Positions 62,498 to 64,000 of a stretch of 64,000 nucleotides of DNA are shown piece by piece. The notes under the pieces are model-generated. The model was given only the letters and a program-made list of their open reading frames with translations, did no database searches and was not told the DNA's origin. The translations under genes and the position numbers were made by a program. The stretch's first letter is position 1, and every line of letters starts with the position of its first letter. Where the stretch lies: positions 1,736,001-1,800,000 of the forward strand of contig NZ_CP048272.1 in NCBI RefSeq assembly GCF_019469425.1, given 5' to 3'. This stretch comes from Bifidobacterium asteroides. Lineage in GTDB: Bacteria; Actinomycetota; Actinomycetes; Actinomycetales; Bifidobacteriaceae.

Positions 62498-64000
62498 TTA
62501 AAGCATGCAGCTGACGCAGCCCTCGACCTCGGTGCCCTCCAGGGCCTGTTGGCGGATCCTGATGTAGTAAAGGGTCTTGATCCCCTTGCGCCAGGCGTAA
62601 ATCTGAGCCTTGTTGAGGTCGCGAGTGGTGGCCGTGTCAGGGAAGAAGAGGGTCAGCGAGAGCCCCTGATCCACATGCTGAGTGGCCTCGGCGTAGGTGT
62701 CCACGATCTTCTTCCAGCCGATCTCGTAGGCGTCCTCAAAGTAATCCAGGTTCTCGTTGGTCATGTAGGGAGCCGGGTAGTAGACGCGCCCGATCTTGCC
62801 CTCCTTGCGGATCTCGATCTTGGAGGCAATCGGATGGATGGAGCTGGTGGAGTGGTTGATGTAGGAGATGGACCCGGTCGGTGGGACAGCCTGAAGGTTC
62901 TGGTTGTAGATGCCCTCCTTGAGGATGGCCGCCTGGAGTTCCTTCCAATCCTCCACAGTGGGGATATGGACCCGGTACTGGTCGAAGAGGTCCTTGATCC
63001 GCTGGGTCCTAGGCTCCAAGGAACGGCTGCCCTCGGTGTACTTGTCGAAGTAGTTCCCCTGCCCTGCCGGCTTGGCATAATCGGACTTGGCGAAGGAGGC
63101 GAAGGCCTTCCCTCGCTCCACGGCCAGGGCATGAGAGGCCCTGTAGGCGTGGTAGGCCACGGTCATGAAGTACATGTCGGTGAAGTCCAGCCCCTCCTCG
63201 GATCCGTAGTGGATGCCCTCGCGGGCCAGGAAACCGTGGAGGTTCATCTGACCCAGGCCGATGGCATGGCCCTCGTCGTTGCCCCGCTTGATGGAGGGGA
63301 CGGCCTCGATGTTGGTATGGTCAGAGACGGAGGTCAGGGCCCGCACCGAGGTTTCGACCGTGTCGGCCAGGCCGCCGTCCATGGCCTTGGCGATGTTGAG
63401 GGACCCCAGGTTGCATGAGATGTCACGGCCGATATGGTCGTAGTTCAGGTTCTCGGAGTAGGTGCTGGGCTCCTGGACCTGCAGGATCTCCGAGCAGAGG
63501 TTGGACATGGTGATCCGGCCGTCGATGGGGTTGGCCTTGTTGACCGTGTCCTCGAAGAGGATGTAGGGGTAGCCGGACTCGAACTGAATCTCGGCCAGGG
63601 TCATGAAGAAGTCACGGGCATCGATGTACTTCTTGTGAATCCGCTTGTCCTTGACCATCTCCTCGTAGTGCTCAGTGATGGGAATGTCAGCGAAGGGCTT
63701 GCCGTAGACCCGCTCCACATCATAAGGCGAGAAGAGGGCCATGGGCTCCTTGCGTTTGGCCAGCTCGAAGGTGATGTCAGGGATGACCACGCCCAGGGCC
63801 AGGGACTTGATGCGGATCTTCTCATCCGCGTTCTCCCGCTTGGTGTCCAGGAAGCGCATGATGTCAGGGTGGTGGGCCGACAGGTAGACGGCGCCGGCAC
63901 CCTGGCGGGCGCCCAGCTGGTTGGCGTAGGAGAAGGAATCCTCCAGGAGCTTCATGACCGGGACCACGCCGCTGGACTGGTTCTCGATGTGCTTGATGGG
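62498..64000 (-). CDS. nrdE: class Ib ribonucleotide reductase, large subunit, N-terminus outside the window
   Basis: Catalytic subunit reducing ribonucleoside diphosphates. 500 C-terminal residues are visible, with the frame open through the right edge ([17 protein letters not shown]). Active-site cysteines lie in MSNLCSEIL and [12 protein letters not shown]. The sequence [25 protein letters not shown] is the usual late loop, and the end [10 protein letters not shown] gives the redox-shuttle CxxC. Whether it has an N-terminal allosteric cone cannot be seen. It is the upstream gene of nrdF. Confidence 0.95.
   Translation of the reverse strand, partial: PIKHIENQSSGVVPVMKLLEDSFSYANQLGARQGAGAVYLSAHHPDIMRFLDTKRENADEKIRIKSLALGVVIPDITFELAKRKEPMALFSPYDVERVYGKPFADIPITEHYEEMVKDKRIHKKYIDARDFFMTLAEIQFESGYPYILFEDTVNKANPIDGRITMSNLCSEILQVQEPSTYSENLNYDHIGRDISCNLGSLNIAKAMDGGLADTVETSVRALTSVSDHTNIEAVPSIKRGNDEGHAIGLGQMNLHGFLAREGIHYGSEEGLDFTDMYFMTVAYHAYRASHALAVERGKAFASFAKSDYAKPAGQGNYFDKYTEGSRSLEPRTQRIKDLFDQYRVHIPTVEDWKELQAAILKEGIYNQNLQAVPPTGSISYINHSTSSIHPIASKIEIRKEGKIGRVYYPAPYMTNENLDYFEDAYEIGWKKIVDTYAEATQHVDQGLSLTLFFPDTATTRDLNKAQIYAWRKGIKTLYYIRIRQQALEGTEVEGCVSCML

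Overview
The window is a high-G+C Gram-positive (actinobacterial) chromosome segment, most likely from a Bifidobacterium. The clues are the complete S10-spc-alpha ribosomal gene order on the minus strand, a bifunctional AdhE directly upstream of rpsJ, the fdxA-dapC pair, class Ib NrdEF, and HspR-type control of a small heat-shock gene. The assignment to genus is inference, not a database match. There is no IS element, prophage, CRISPR array or rRNA operon in the window.

Layout. (1) 1-1.3 kb is the head of the alpha operon (infA, rpmJ, rpsM, partial rpsK). (2) 1.4-11.2 kb is a block lying between infA and adk, which are close neighbours in many bacteria. It holds an Hsp20 gene with a HAIR operator, NADP-type glutamate dehydrogenase, a GH2 glycosidase with the collapsed remains of a DUF5107 gene, and a heterodimeric ABC exporter. 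(3) 11.4-23.5 kb runs from adk and secY through the spc and S10 operons to rpsJ. (4) 23.7-34.3 kb holds adhE with a repeated control region, rpsI-rplM, a small HEAT-like protein, a YigZ protein, tRNA-Ser, dinB, dapC-fdxA and an amino-acid permease. (5) 34.5-57.6 kb is the standout region, a pectin and uronate utilisation island. (6) 57.7-64 kb returns to housekeeping: murB, metY, rpmG with three tRNA genes, nrdF and partial nrdE.

How the island works (inference from family knowledge). A 1537-residue secreted, wall-anchored protein joins a GH28 polygalacturonase to a CE8 pectin methylesterase, so it could demethylate and cut pectin at the cell surface. A three-gene ABC importer without its own ATPase and a cytoplasmic GH43 enzyme would handle side-chain or uronate-containing oligosaccharides. 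Inside the cell the full isomerase route for both hexuronates is encoded. UxaC forms tagaturonate or fructuronate. UxaB and UxaA take tagaturonate through altronate to KDG, and UxuB and UxuA take fructuronate through mannonate to KDG. KdgK and Eda then give pyruvate and glyceraldehyde 3-phosphate. Carbon would therefore enter below the phosphoketolase steps of the bifid shunt. Three LacI regulators sit inside the island, and several palindromes lie at its promoters.

Caveats. Promoters, operators and hairpins were read by eye. Substrate specificities of the GH2, GH43, permease and ABC proteins are only family-level. The edges of the window truncate rpsK and nrdE.
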